DNA of 64,000 nt from AC2028 sp002373595 (GCA_946616365.1 CAMOIX010000008.1:16456-80455), one strand, 5' to 3'. Positions 44,189 through 53,210 are shown, numbered from the stretch's first letter. A program made the numbers and translations. The notes: generated by a model from the sequence alone, not told the origin.

Positions 44189-44860
44189 ATGGGACAGAAA
44201 GTTAATCCTCACGGCCTCAGAGTCGGTATCATTAAGGACTGGGATTCCAGATGGTATGCCGAAGGCAAAGAGTTTACCGATAATCTTGTAGAGGACGTTG
44301 AGATCCGTAAGTTTCTCAAGAAGAAGCTTGATAAGGCAGGAATCTCAAAGATTGAGATAGAGAGAACTTCCGATAAGGTACGCGTGATCGTATTCGCTGC
44401 AAAGCCCGGTGTTATCATCGGAAAGGGCGGCACAGAGATCGACAAGACCCGCGAGGAAGTTGCAAAGCTCATCGGTGGTAAGAAGAAGGTTGTTATCGAC
44501 ATCACCGAGATCAAGAGACCGGACAGAGATGCACAGCTTGTTGCAGAGAATATCGCACAGCAGCTTGAAAATCGTATCTCCTTCCGCCGTGCGATGAAGC
44601 AGTGCATGGGCAGAACCATGAAGGCAGGCGCTCTCGGAATCAAGGCGTCATGCGGAGGAAGACTTGGCGGAGCCGATATCGCTCGTACCGAGTTCTACAG
44701 CGAGGGAACCATCCCCCTTCAGACGCTCAGAGCTGACATCGATTACGGATTTGCAGAGGCAAACACCACCTACGGAAAAGTAGGCGTCAAGGTATGGATT
44801 TACAAAGGCGAGATTCTTCCTACCAAGGGAGACAAGGCGCCGGAAGGGAGCGATAAATAA
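44189..44860 (+). CDS. rpsC: Ribosomal protein S3
   Basis: 223 residues. N-terminal GQKVNPHGLRVGIIKDWDS, KH domain with GVIIGKGGTEIDKTREEV, and C-terminal domain with GRLGGADIARTE. Lines the mRNA entry channel. One-base overlap (TAATG) with rplP. Confidence 0.98.
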   Translation: MGQKVNPHGLRVGIIKDWDSRWYAEGKEFTDNLVEDVEIRKFLKKKLDKAGISKIEIERTSDKVRVIVFAAKPGVIIGKGGTEIDKTREEVAKLIGGKKKVVIDITEIKRPDRDAQLVAENIAQQLENRISFRRAMKQCMGRTMKAGALGIKASCGGRLGGADIARTEFYSEGTIPLQTLRADIDYGFAEANTTYGKVGVKVWIYKGEILPTKGDKAPEGSDK

Positions 44861-45288
44861 TGTTAATGCCGAAGAGAGTTAAGCACCGCAAACAGTTTCG
44901 CGGCACAATGAAGGGCAAGGCATCCCGCGGCAATACTATCAGTTACGGCGATTTCGGATTGGTAGCAACCGAGCCCTGCTGGATCAAGTCAAACCAGATC
45001 GAGGCAGCCCGTGTCGCTCTTACCAGATATACGAAGCGTGTAGGTAAAGTTTGGATAAAGATCTTCCCTGACAAGCCTGTCAGCGCAAAGCCGGCTGAGA
45101 CCCGAATGGGATCAGGAAAAGGATCGGTTGAGTACTGGGTAGCAGTTGTTAAGCCGGGAAGAGTAATGTTCGAGATCGGCGGAGTACCCGAGGATCAGGC
45201 ACGCGAGGCACTCAGACTTGCAATGCATAAGCTTCCCTGCAAGTGCAAGGTTGTCTCGAAAGAGGATTTGGAGGGCGTAGCACAATGA
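44860..45288 (+). CDS. rplP: Ribosomal protein L16
   Basis: 142 residues: MLMPKRVKHRKQFRGTMKG, then the conserved TRMGSGKGSVEYWVAVVKPG that reaches toward the A-site tRNA. The second ATG two codons on is also possible. Its TGA stop overlaps the rpmC start (ATGA). Confidence 0.98.
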   Translation: MLMPKRVKHRKQFRGTMKGKASRGNTISYGDFGLVATEPCWIKSNQIEAARVALTRYTKRVGKVWIKIFPDKPVSAKPAETRMGSGKGSVEYWVAVVKPGRVMFEIGGVPEDQAREALRLAMHKLPCKCKVVSKEDLEGVAQ

Positions 45289-45488
45289 AATCAAGCAAAT
45301 ATTTAGATGAACTTAAGGCAAAGTCCGAGGCAGAACTCGCTGAGGAGCTTGTATCGGCCAAGAAGGAACTGTTCAACCTCAGATTCCAGAATGCGACCAA
45401 CCAGCTTGACAACACCGCAAGGATCAAGGAAGTCAGAAGGAACATTGCTCGTATTCAGACCGTGATCACCGAGAAGGCTCGTGCGTAA
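45285..45488 (+). CDS. rpmC: Ribosomal protein L29
   Basis: 67 residues, two long helices: LDELKAKSEAELAEELVSAK and RIKEVRRNIARIQTVI. Neighbour of L23 at the tunnel exit. The true start is the ATG at 45285, overlapping the rplP stop by four bases. Confidence 0.96.
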   Translation: MKSSKYLDELKAKSEAELAEELVSAKKELFNLRFQNATNQLDNTARIKEVRRNIARIQTVITEKARA

Positions 45489-45503
45489 TAGGAGGACAAA
45501 GCC

Positions 45504-45758
45504 GTGGAAAGAAATTTAAGAAAGACCCGTACCGGTAAGGTGACCAGCGATAAGATGGACAAGACCATCGTCGTATCCATCGAAGAGAGAGTTAAGCACC
45601 CCCTCTACGGTAAGGTTGTAAAGAGAACATATAAGCTCAAGGCTCATGACGAGGAGAATACATGCCATATCGGAGATACCGTTAAGGTTATGGAGACCCG
45701 CCCCCTGTCCAAGGACAAGAGATGGAGACTCGTAGAGATCGTTGAGAGAGCTAAGTAA
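45504..45758 (+). CDS. rpsQ: Ribosomal protein S17
   Basis: 84 residues, GTG start after AGGAGGACAAAGCC. MERNLRKTRTGKVTSDKMDK and the OB-fold part HPLYGKVVKRTYKLKAHD. Early 16S rRNA binder. Confidence 0.97.
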   Translation: MERNLRKTRTGKVTSDKMDKTIVVSIEERVKHPLYGKVVKRTYKLKAHDEENTCHIGDTVKVMETRPLSKDKRWRLVEIVERAK

Positions 45759-45770
45759 GAGGAGGAAGCC

Positions 45771-46139
45771 ATGGTACAGCAGGAGACTAGACTGAAGGTC
45801 GCCGACAATACCGGAGCAAAGGAACTCCTTTGCATCAGAGTAATGGGTGGTTCGACCAGAAGATATGCAAATATCGGAGATGTCATCGTAGCTTCCGTCA
45901 AGGACGCAACGCCCGGCGGAATGGTAAAGAAGGGTGATGTTGTTAAGGCAGTAGTAGTTCGCACGGTTAAGGAGACCCGCCGTAAGGACGGTTCCTACAT
46001 CCGTTTCGACGAGAACGCCGCAGTCATCATCAAGGAGGACAAGACTCCGAAAGGAACCCGTATATTTGGACCCGTAGCAAGAGAGCTTCGTGAGAAGCAG
46101 TTCATGAAGATCGTATCACTTGCTCCGGAAGTACTTTAA
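45771..46139 (+). CDS. rplN: Ribosomal protein L14
   Basis: 122 residues, typical all through: MVQQETRLKVADNTGAKELL and RGTRIFGPVARELRE. Lies at the subunit interface and contacts L19. RBS GAGGAGGAAGCC. Confidence 0.98.
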   Translation: MVQQETRLKVADNTGAKELLCIRVMGGSTRRYANIGDVIVASVKDATPGGMVKKGDVVKAVVVRTVKETRRKDGSYIRFDENAAVIIKEDKTPKGTRIFGPVARELREKQFMKIVSLAPEVL

Positions 46140-46152
46140 GGAGGTGCCCGAT

Positions 46153-46458
46153 ATGCAGAAGATTAAGAAGGGCGATACCGTAGAGATCATCGCCGGCAAG
46201 GATAAGGGCTCTCAGGGCAAAGTAAAGTCCGTTGATCCCGCAAATCACAAAGTAGTCGTTGAAGGCCTTAACATGGTCACCAAGCACAGCAAGCCGACCC
46301 AGGCAAATCCTAACGGCGGAATCGTCAGCAAGGAAGCGCCTCTTGATATCTCCAATGTTATGCTTGTTGTAAGCGGAGAGAAGACCCGTGTTGGATTCAA
46401 GGTTGAAGGCGACAAGAAGGTACGCATTGCCAAGAAGACCGGCAAGGCTATAGATTGA
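46153..46458 (+). CDS. rplX: Ribosomal protein L24
   Basis: 101 residues from the ATG at 46153 (AAGGAGGTGCCCGAT before it). KOW motif DTVEIIAGKDKGSQGKVKSV. Starts 50S assembly. An upstream in-frame ATG inside rplN is rejected. Confidence 0.97.
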   Translation: MQKIKKGDTVEIIAGKDKGSQGKVKSVDPANHKVVVEGLNMVTKHSKPTQANPNGGIVSKEAPLDISNVMLVVSGEKTRVGFKVEGDKKVRIAKKTGKAID

Positions 46459-46475
46459 TCCGGGAGGGAGCGTAA

Positions 46476-47021
46476 ATGAGCAGCAGATTAAAAGAGCAGT
46501 ATTTAAAAGAGATCGTGCCTGCTTTGGAAAAGAAGTTTGGTTACACAAACATCATGCAGGTTCCGAAGCTCGACAAGATAGTAATCAATATGGGAGTCGG
46601 TGAGGCAAAGGATAACCCGAAGATTCTTGAGAACGCGGTTTCCGACCTCGAGGCTATCACCGGACAGAAGGCTGTGCTTACCAAGGCAAAGAATTCCGTC
46701 GCAAACTTCAAGATCCGTGAGGGAATGAACATCGGTTGCAAGACCACTCTTCGCGGCGAGAAGATGTACGAGTTCCTCGATCGCCTTGTAAATCTTGCAC
46801 TTCCCCGTGTCCGTGACTTCCGTGGTGTTAATCCCAATTCCTTCGACGGAAGAGGAAACTATGCACTCGGAATCAAGGAGCAGTTCATCTTCCCTGAGAT
46901 CGAGTTCGACAAGATCGACAAGACCAGAGGAATGGACATCATTTTTGTAACAACGGCTAAGACTGACGAAGAGGCCAGAGAGCTTCTCACGATGTTCAAT
47001 ATGCCTTTTGCAAAGCAGTAA
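46476..47021 (+). CDS. rplE: Ribosomal protein L5
   Basis: 181 residues: LKEQYLKEIVPALEKKFGY, PKLDKIVINMGVGEA and RDFRGVNPNSFDGRGNY. Binds 5S rRNA with L18. RBS GGGAGGGAGCGTAA. Confidence 0.98.
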   Translation: MSSRLKEQYLKEIVPALEKKFGYTNIMQVPKLDKIVINMGVGEAKDNPKILENAVSDLEAITGQKAVLTKAKNSVANFKIREGMNIGCKTTLRGEKMYEFLDRLVNLALPRVRDFRGVNPNSFDGRGNYALGIKEQFIFPEIEFDKIDKTRGMDIIFVTTAKTDEEARELLTMFNMPFAKQ

Positions 47022-47037
47022 GGAGAAGGAGATTACA

Positions 47038-47223
47038 ATGGCTAAATTATCCATGAAGCGCAAGCAGCAGCGCAAGCCCAGATTTTCCACGCAGGCGTAC
47101 ACCCGTTGCAAACTTTGCGGACGTCCGCACTCCGTACTCAAGAAGTATGGCATCTGCAGAGTATGTTTCCGTGAGCTCGCTTACAAGGGACAGATCCCCG
47201 GAGTAAAGAAGAGCAGCTGGTAA
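47038..47223 (+). CDS. rpsZ: Ribosomal protein S14, zinc-binding type
   Basis: 61 residues, the short Cys-containing form: CKLCGRPHSVLKKYG and CRVCFRE supply four zinc ligands. Many Firmicutes keep a second zinc-free copy elsewhere; none is in this window. The ATG at 47038 follows AAGGAGAAGGAGATTACA. Confidence 0.97.
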   Translation: MAKLSMKRKQQRKPRFSTQAYTRCKLCGRPHSVLKKYGICRVCFRELAYKGQIPGVKKSSW

Positions 47224-47277
47224 AGCCGGGCGACTTCAAACGGAAAACGTCTGAGTAGAATTTATAGGAGGAATGAA

Positions 47278-47679
47278 ATGACAATGAGTGATCCTATTGC
47301 GGATATGCTGACAAGAATCCGCAATGCAAATACCGCAAAGCACGATACTGTTGATATCCCCAGCTCCAAGATGAAGCTTGCTATCGCTGACATTCTTGTA
47401 GATGAGGGCTATATCGCAAAGTACGATCTCGTAGACGAGGGTAACTTCAAGAACATCCGCGTTTACCTCAAGTACAACAACAACAAGAACGAGCGCGTTA
47501 TCTCCGGCATCAAGAGAATCTCCAAGCCCGGACTTCGCGTATATGCCGGCAAGGAAGATCTTCCCAAGGTTCTTGGAGGACTCGGAACGGCAATCATTTC
47601 CACCAACCAGGGTGTTATCACCGACAAGAAGGCCAGAGAGCTTAAGGTTGGCGGAGAAGTATTAGCATTTATTTGGTAA
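47278..47679 (+). CDS. rpsH: Ribosomal protein S8
   Basis: 133 residues: MSDPIADMLTRIRNANTAKH and ISTNQGVITDKKARELKVGG. Central 16S binder; in Escherichia coli it represses the spc operon. ATG 47278 follows TAGGAGGAATGAA; the ATG two codons later is an alternative. Confidence 0.98.
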   Translation: MTMSDPIADMLTRIRNANTAKHDTVDIPSSKMKLAIADILVDEGYIAKYDLVDEGNFKNIRVYLKYNNNKNERVISGIKRISKPGLRVYAGKEDLPKVLGGLGTAIISTNQGVITDKKARELKVGGEVLAFIW

Positions 47680-47709
47680 ATCACATATTTTTTTGAAAGG
47701 AGTACGGGC

Positions 47710-48252
47710 ATGTCGAGAATAGGTAGAATGCCAATCGCTGTACCCGCCGGAGTAACGGTAAGTATAGCAGAAAATAACAAGGTCACCGTAAAGGGCCCCA
47801 AGGGAACTCTTGAGAGAGTATTCCCCTCCGAGATGGAGATCAAGCTTGAGGGCGCAGAGATAACGGTCACCAGACCCAATGATCTTAAGAAGATGAAGTC
47901 CCTTCACGGACTCACCAGGACACTTCTCCACAATATGGTGGTAGGTGTAACCGAGGGCTATGAGAAGAAGCTCGAAGTAAACGGCGTAGGTTACAGAGCC
48001 GCAAAGCAGGGCAAGAAGCTCACACTTAACCTCGGATATTCACACCCGGTTGAGATGGAGGATCCTGAAGGAATCGAGACATCGGTTGACGGACAGAACC
48101 TCATTATCGTAAAGGGTATAGATAAAGAAAAGGTCGGCCAGTTTGCTGCAGAGATCAGAGACAAGAGACGTCCTGAGCCTTACAAGGGTAAAGGTATCAA
48201 GTATGTTGATGAAACTATCCGCCGCAAGGTTGGTAAGACCGGTAAGAAGTAA
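47710..48252 (+). CDS. rplF: Ribosomal protein L6
   Basis: 180 residues: MSRIGRMPIAVPAGVTV and the C-terminal RRPEPYKGKGIKYVDETIRR. Near the factor-binding site of the 50S. RBS GAAAGGAGTACGGGC. Confidence 0.98.
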   Translation: MSRIGRMPIAVPAGVTVSIAENNKVTVKGPKGTLERVFPSEMEIKLEGAEITVTRPNDLKKMKSLHGLTRTLLHNMVVGVTEGYEKKLEVNGVGYRAAKQGKKLTLNLGYSHPVEMEDPEGIETSVDGQNLIIVKGIDKEKVGQFAAEIRDKRRPEPYKGKGIKYVDETIRRKVGKTGKK

Positions 48253-48269
48253 TATAAGGAGAGTGCACA

Positions 48270-48638
48270 ATGGTTAAGAAAGAATCAAGACAGGAAGTAC
48301 GCGCTAAGAAGCATCTTAAGATCCGCAATCGCTTCAGCGGCACAGCCGAGAGACCCCGTTTGGCGGTATTCAGAAGCAACAACCACATGTCCGCTCAAAT
48401 TATTGACGATACCAAGGGCGTGACTCTTGTGAGTGCTTCTACCATGGAGAAGGAAGCTAAGGCTGAACTCAAGAAGACCAACGACGTTGAGGCCGCAGCT
48501 TATGTAGGCAAGGTAATTGCCAAGAGAGCACAGGAGAAGGGAATCAAAGAGGTTGTCTTCGACAGAGGCGGATTTATCTATCAGGGTAAGGTCGCAGCTC
48601 TCGCTGATGCAGCCAGAGAAGCAGGTTTGGATTTCTAA
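48270..48638 (+). CDS. rplR: Ribosomal protein L18
   Basis: 122 residues: RFSGTAERPRLAVFRSNNHM and FDRGGFIYQGKVAALADAAR. Carries 5S rRNA into the 50S. RBS AAGGAGAGTGCACA. Confidence 0.98.
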   Translation: MVKKESRQEVRAKKHLKIRNRFSGTAERPRLAVFRSNNHMSAQIIDDTKGVTLVSASTMEKEAKAELKKTNDVEAAAYVGKVIAKRAQEKGIKEVVFDRGGFIYQGKVAALADAAREAGLDF

Positions 48639-48655
48639 GAGAAAGGATTGGTAAT

Positions 48656-49165
48656 ATGAAGCGTACAGGCGTAGATGCAAACCAGCTTGAGCTGGAGGAT
48701 AAAGTAGTAAACATCAAGCGCGTAACCAAGGTTGTAAAGGGAGGAAGCAATTCCCGTTTTACCGCGCTCGTAGTTGTAGGCGATCGTAACGGCCATGTAG
48801 GAGTAGGACTCGGAAAGGCAAAGGAAGTTCCCGAGGCTATCCGCAAGGGCAAAGAGGACGCTATGAAGCACATCATCGAGGTACCCCTTGATGAGAACAG
48901 CTCCATCCCTCACGATTATATCGGAAAGTACGGTGCATCCAATGTTCTTCTCAAGAGAGCACCCGAAGGAACCGGTATCATTGCAGGTGGTCCCGCTCGT
49001 ATCGTATGTGAGCTTGCAGGAATCAGGAACGTAAGGACCAAGTCCCTCGGCTCTAACAACAAGCAGAATGTTGTACTTGCAACCGTAACCGGCCTTACCG
49101 AGCTCAAGACTCCCGAGGAGATGGCTCGTAAGCGCGGCAAGTCCGTGAGCGAGATCACGGCGTAA
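48656..49165 (+). CDS. rpsE: Ribosomal protein S5
   Basis: 169 residues: KVVKGGSNSRFTALVVVGD and GNGHVGVGLGKAKEVPEA-type DRNGHVGVGLGKAKEVPEA, with the fidelity loop intact. Helps mRNA unwinding at the entry channel. RBS AGAGAAAGGATTGGTAAT. Confidence 0.98.
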   Translation: MKRTGVDANQLELEDKVVNIKRVTKVVKGGSNSRFTALVVVGDRNGHVGVGLGKAKEVPEAIRKGKEDAMKHIIEVPLDENSSIPHDYIGKYGASNVLLKRAPEGTGIIAGGPARIVCELAGIRNVRTKSLGSNNKQNVVLATVTGLTELKTPEEMARKRGKSVSEITA

Positions 49166-49191
49166 GTACCTACAGGAAGGAGATTACTGCA

Positions 49192-49389
49192 ATGGCAGCT
49201 AAGAAATCAGAAGGAAGGGTAAAAGTTACTTTGGTAAGGTCCCTCATCGGACAGGTACCCAAGAACAGAAACATAGCGACGTCCATGGGACTGCGCAAGA
49301 TCGGTCAGTCAGTTGAACTTCCCAACAACGACGCAACCAAGGGACAGGTTAGATTGATCAGTCATTTAGTAAAGGTCGAGGAGGTATAA
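49192..49389 (+). CDS. rpmD: Ribosomal protein L30
   Basis: 65 residues: VKVTLVRSLIGQVPKNRN and GLRKIGQSVELPNNDATKG. Slightly long at the N-terminus. RBS GGAAGGAGATTACTGCA. Confidence 0.96.
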   Translation: MAAKKSEGRVKVTLVRSLIGQVPKNRNIATSMGLRKIGQSVELPNNDATKGQVRLISHLVKVEEV

Positions 49390-49392
49390 CTA

Positions 49393-49833
49393 ATGGATAT
49401 GTCCAATCTCCAGCCCGCGGCTGGCGCTACTAAGAACGATAATTTCAGAAGAGGACGCGGTCACGGTTCAGGAAACGGCAAGACCGCAGGTAAAGGACAT
49501 AAGGGTCAGAAGGCTCGTTCCGGCGCTCCCAGAATCGGATTTGAGGGAGGTCAGATGCCTCTTTACCGTCGTATCCCCAAGAGAGGATTCAAGAATCGCA
49601 ACCACAAGGATATCATTGCGATCAACGTAAGTGCTCTCGAGAGATTCGACAACGGTACCGAGATCAACGAGGAGACCCTCCTTGCAAACGGCGTTATCAA
49701 GAAGGTTTGCGACGGAGTTAAGATCCTTGGAGGCGGAGAGCTCACCAAGAAGCTTACCGTATCAGGATGCATGGTATCAGAGGGTGCCAAGGCTAAGATT
49801 GAAGCCGCAGGCGGAAAAGTTACTGAGGAGTAA
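49393..49833 (+). CDS. rplO: Ribosomal protein L15
   Basis: 146 residues: the basic Gly-rich N-terminal extension RRGRGHGSGNGKTAGKGHKG and GFEGGQMPLYRRIPKRGFKN. Only 3 bases after rpmD; the RBS GAGGT is inside the rpmD end. An in-frame ATG two codons later is an alternative. Confidence 0.97.
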   Translation: MDMSNLQPAAGATKNDNFRRGRGHGSGNGKTAGKGHKGQKARSGAPRIGFEGGQMPLYRRIPKRGFKNRNHKDIIAINVSALERFDNGTEINEETLLANGVIKKVCDGVKILGGGELTKKLTVSGCMVSEGAKAKIEAAGGKVTEE

Positions 49834-49854
49834 TATCCTTAACGGGGTGAATTC

Positions 49855-51168
49855 ATGCTACAAACATTGAAAAATGCTCTTAAGGTTAAAGAAATCCGGC
49901 AGAGGCTCCTTTTTACCCTGATAATGCTTATCATAATAAGGATAGGATCGCAGCTTCCCGTGCCGGGAGTTAACAGAAACTATTTCCAGGATTGGTTTGC
50001 ACAGCAGACAGGCGGCGCTTTCAATTTCTTTGATGCGATCACCGGAGGTTCATTCCTCAACATGTCGGTGCTTGCCCTTAACATCAACCCGTACATTACT
50101 TCGTCCATCATCATGCAGCTCATGACGATCGCAATCCCCAAGCTTGAGGAGATGCAGAGAGACGGAGAGGACGGCAGAAAGAAGATCGTTGCGATCACCA
50201 GATATGTAACGGTCGTGCTGGCGATAGTACAAGCGTCAGCTATGGCAATAGGTTTCGGAAGACAGGGGCTCCTTGTAAACTATACGTGGTATAACGTGCT
50301 CACTTGTATCCTTGCTATGACCGCAGGAAGTGCATTCCTTATGTGGGTCGGCGAGCAGATCACCGAGCACGGTATCGGAAACGGTATATCGGTAGTCCTT
50401 GTTATCAACATCATCTCGAGACTTCCTATGGATCTCTCGAGCCTGTATGAACAGTTCGTAAAGGGTAAGGCTCCTGCGACGGCTGTATTGCACGCACTTA
50501 TCATTATCGCCATCATGCTTGCAATGGTCGTACTCGTTATCATACTTAACGGCGGAGAGCGCAAGATACCCGTACAGTATGCCAAGAAGATGCAGGGAAG
50601 GAAAATGGTAGGCGGAAGCACTTCCAGCATTCCTCTTAAGGTTAACACCTCGGGAATGATCCCCATCATCTTCGCACAGTCGATACTTCAGTTCCCCATT
50701 GTTATCGCATCCTTCGCAGGATACAACAAGAGCGGATTCTGGGGCGAGGTTCTCAAAGGCCTCAACTCACAGAACTGGTGCGATCCCAGTCAGTTGAAGT
50801 ACTCGATCGGACTCCTTGTTTATATAGCGTTGATCATATTCTTCGCCTACTTCTATACTTCGATCACCTTTAATCCTATTATGGTGGCCGATAATCTCAA
50901 GAAGCAGGGAGGATTCATCCCCGGTATACGTCCGGGTAAGCCGACCAGCGATTATCTGAACATGGTACTTAATTACATAGTTTTCATCGGAGCTGTCGGA
51001 CTTGTCATCGTTTCCGTACTTCCCTATATCTTCTCGGGAGTATTCAAAGCAAGCGTATCGACAAGCGGAGCAAGCCTTATAATCATCGTAAGCGTATTGC
51101 TTGAGACCATTAAGCAGGTAGAGGCACTTATGCTTGTAAGGAACTATAAGGGATTTCTTGAGAACTAG
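49855..51168 (+). CDS. secY: Preprotein translocase subunit SecY
   Basis: 437 residues with ten membrane helices; conserved IIRIGSQLPVPGVNRNYF, GEQITEHGIGNGIS, the basic loop RKIPVQYAKKMQGRKMVGG and GFIPGIRPGKPTSDYL. It forms the Sec channel with SecE and SecG. RBS AACGGGGTGAATTC. A strong terminator follows it inside the cluster. Confidence 0.98.
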   Translation: MLQTLKNALKVKEIRQRLLFTLIMLIIIRIGSQLPVPGVNRNYFQDWFAQQTGGAFNFFDAITGGSFLNMSVLALNINPYITSSIIMQLMTIAIPKLEEMQRDGEDGRKKIVAITRYVTVVLAIVQASAMAIGFGRQGLLVNYTWYNVLTCILAMTAGSAFLMWVGEQITEHGIGNGISVVLVINIISRLPMDLSSLYEQFVKGKAPATAVLHALIIIAIMLAMVVLVIILNGGERKIPVQYAKKMQGRKMVGGSTSSIPLKVNTSGMIPIIFAQSILQFPIVIASFAGYNKSGFWGEVLKGLNSQNWCDPSQLKYSIGLLVYIALIIFFAYFYTSITFNPIMVADNLKKQGGFIPGIRPGKPTSDYLNMVLNYIVFIGAVGLVIVSVLPYIFSGVFKASVSTSGASLIIIVSVLLETIKQVEALMLVRNYKGFLEN

Positions 51169-51184
51169 ATGATATCAAACAGGG

Positions 51185-51225
51185 CGGGCGGACTGCGCAG
51201 GCGCAGCGTCTGCCCGTGTTTTTTT
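51185..51225 (+). terminator. Strong terminator-like hairpin between secY and adk
   Basis: CGGGCGGACTGCGC pairs with GCGCA..GTCTGCCCG (one G-T pair, a 2-base bulge) around a 2-base loop, then TG and TTTTTTT. It should lower transcription of adk-map-infA relative to the ribosomal genes before it. I saw no convincing promoter between it and adk. Confidence 0.85.
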
Positions 51226-51271
51226 GACCGTAAATGCAATGGATCTGCACAGGTCCGGAAAGGGGTATGAT

Positions 51272-51913
51272 ATGAAGATCGTAATGCTTGGAGCACCCGG
51301 AGCAGGTAAAGGAACACAGGCAAAGATGATTGCCGAGGCATATGGCATTCCTCACGTATCAACGGGAGACATTTTCCGTGCCAATCTCAAAGAGGGAACC
51401 GAACTCGGCAAGCAGGCTAAAGTATATATGGACAAGGGAGAGCTCGTTCCCGATGAGCTCACCGTAAAGATCCTCCTCGACAGAGTGGCAAAGGATGACT
51501 GCAAGAACGGATATGTTCTTGACGGTTTCCCTCGCACCATTCCTCAGGCAGAGGTTCTCGACAAGGCACTTTCCGAGCTTGGAGAGTCCATCGACTACGC
51601 TGTAGACGTTGAGGTTCCCGATGAGAATATCGTTCGCAGAATGTCAGGAAGAAGAGCATGTCTCTCCTGCGGAGCTACTTATCATATAGAGCACATCCCT
51701 CCGAAGAAGGAAGGAATCTGCGATACCTGCGGAAGCGAGCTTGTACTTCGCGATGATGACAAGCCCGAGACTGTTCAGAAGAGACTTACCGTTTATCATG
51801 AGCAGACTCAGCCCCTCATCGACTTCTATACCGCAAAGGGAGTTCTCAAGACCGTTGACGGAACTCAGCCCATGGATAAGGTATTTGCGGATATCAAAGC
51901 CATCCTTGGCTAA
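51272..51913 (+). CDS. adk: Adenylate kinase
   Basis: 213 residues from the ATG at 51272 (GGAAAGGGGTATGAT upstream). P-loop MLGAPGAGKGTQAK, GFPRTIPQAE, and the long lid with a zinc site CLSCGATYH...CDTCG, the Gram-positive form. Balances ATP, ADP and AMP. Its place between secY and map is usual. Confidence 0.98.
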   Translation: MKIVMLGAPGAGKGTQAKMIAEAYGIPHVSTGDIFRANLKEGTELGKQAKVYMDKGELVPDELTVKILLDRVAKDDCKNGYVLDGFPRTIPQAEVLDKALSELGESIDYAVDVEVPDENIVRRMSGRRACLSCGATYHIEHIPPKKEGICDTCGSELVLRDDDKPETVQKRLTVYHEQTQPLIDFYTAKGVLKTVDGTQPMDKVFADIKAILG

Positions 51914-51919
51914 AGACAG

Positions 51920-52738
51920 ATGAAGATATCTGTTAAAACGGGAAGCGGGATCGAGCTTATGCGCGAGTCCAACAGGAGGCTCGGCATTCTTCACGACGAA
52001 CTCTCGGAGATCATTAAGCCCGGTATCACGACTGCATATATCAATAAATGCGGAGAAGAGCTCATAGAGAAGCTCGGAGGCGTCCCGAATTTTAAAAACT
52101 ACGAAGGCTACCCTGCCGCTATATGCGTATCGGTGAATGATGAAGTGGTTCACGGCATACCGACGGAGGACAGAGTTCTGGATGAAGGTGATATAGTTTC
52201 GCTCGACGCGGGACTCATATACAAAGGATTTCATTCCGATGCAGCCAGGACCCACGCGGTCGGAGAGATCGCACCGGAGGTGGCAAGGCTCGTCACCGAG
52301 ACAAGGAGAAGCTTCTTTGCCGGGGTGAGCAGGGCAGTAGCCGGAGGCAGACTCTATGACATATCAAACGGAGTCGCTTCATATATAGAGAGATTCGGAT
52401 ACGGGATCGTATATGATCTGACCGGCCACGGAATAGGCCGCTCGCTCCATGAGGAGCCGATGATCCCCAACTTCCATGTTAAAAAGCGTGGGCCGAAGCT
52501 TGAAAGCGGAATGACCCTCGCGGTTGAACCGATGATAACATTGGGACGCGGGGATGTTGAATGGCTTGATGATGACTGGACTGTAGTGACTGCTGACGGA
52601 TCCTGGGCAGCTCATTACGAGAACACGATTCTGATAACAGAGGGAGAGCCTGAGATACTCTCGCTCGGTGAGAAAGAAAAACCATATCTCGAAGAAGCCA
52701 AACGGCTCGGATTATTCGGAAAGGAAAAGGAAGATTAA
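51920..52738 (+). CDS. map: Methionine aminopeptidase, type I
   Basis: 272 residues. Metal ligands are in VSLDAGLIYKGFHSDAARTH (two Asp), DLTGHGIGRSLHEEP (His), AVEPMITLG (Glu) and AHYENTILIT (Glu). Removes the first Met of new proteins. About 20 residues longer at the C-terminus than the usual 250. Six bases after adk. Confidence 0.97.
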   Translation: MKISVKTGSGIELMRESNRRLGILHDELSEIIKPGITTAYINKCGEELIEKLGGVPNFKNYEGYPAAICVSVNDEVVHGIPTEDRVLDEGDIVSLDAGLIYKGFHSDAARTHAVGEIAPEVARLVTETRRSFFAGVSRAVAGGRLYDISNGVASYIERFGYGIVYDLTGHGIGRSLHEEPMIPNFHVKKRGPKLESGMTLAVEPMITLGRGDVEWLDDDWTVVTADGSWAAHYENTILITEGEPEILSLGEKEKPYLEEAKRLGLFGKEKED

Positions 52739-52741
52739 GGT

Positions 52742-52960
52742 ATGTCAAAAAGCGATGTTATCGAGATCGAAGGAGTAGTCGTAGAGAAACTGCCCAACAC
52801 GATGTTCAAGGTTGAGCTTGAGAACGGACATCAGGTTCTCGCTACGATAAGCGGCAGACTCCGCCAGAATTTCATCCGCATACTGCCCGGAGACAAGGTG
52901 ACCATGGAGCTCTCGCCCTATGATCTGTCTAAGGGAAGAATTATTTGGCGCGATAAGTAA
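52742..52960 (+). CDS. infA: Translation initiation factor IF-1
   Basis: 72 residues: SKSDVIEIEGVVVEKLPN, FKVELENGHQVLATISGR and LSPYDLSKGRIIWR, an OB fold that covers the A site during initiation. Three bases after map. Confidence 0.98.
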   Translation: MSKSDVIEIEGVVVEKLPNTMFKVELENGHQVLATISGRLRQNFIRILPGDKVTMELSPYDLSKGRIIWRDK

Positions 52961-52968
52961 AAAAGTGC

Positions 52969-52997
52969 TTGATAAAATTTTCCGGGCGTGTTATATT
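52969..52997 (+). promoter_or_regulatory. Promoter of the rpmJ-rpsM-rpsK-rpsD-rpoA-rplQ unit
   Basis: TTGATA, 17 bases, TATATT, starting 9 bases after infA. It makes the alpha part of the cluster independently transcribed, after the terminator at 51.2 kb. Confidence 0.75.
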
Positions 52998-53075
52998 TGA
53001 CTTCGGTCGCTTTTTTAGGGCCGTTTATGTTGTGTTGTTTTATTTTTGATGTCTTTTTCGAAAGGAGGCTTAGCA

Positions 53076-53189
53076 ATGAAGGTTAGAAGTTCAGTAAAAC
53101 CGATGTGCGAGAAGTGCAAAGTCATCAAGAGAAAAGGACGCATTCTCATTATCTGCGAGAATCCTAAGCACAAGCAGAGACAGGGTTAA
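53076..53189 (+). CDS. rpmJ: Ribosomal protein L36, zinc-binding type
   Basis: 37 residues, starting MKVRSSVKPMCEKCKVIKR. Zinc ligands Cys11, Cys14, Cys27 and His32 are all present. RBS AAAGGAGGCTTAGCA. Smallest protein of the cluster. Confidence 0.98.
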   Translation: MKVRSSVKPMCEKCKVIKRKGRILIICENPKHKQRQG

Positions 53190-53210
53190 CACACCTGTTG
53201 CTTCTTGACA

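Noticed and set aside
53205..53210. TTGACA as a promoter between rpmJ and rpsM
   Set aside because: No -10 box at 16-18 bases; the stretch is the foot of the first leader hairpin.
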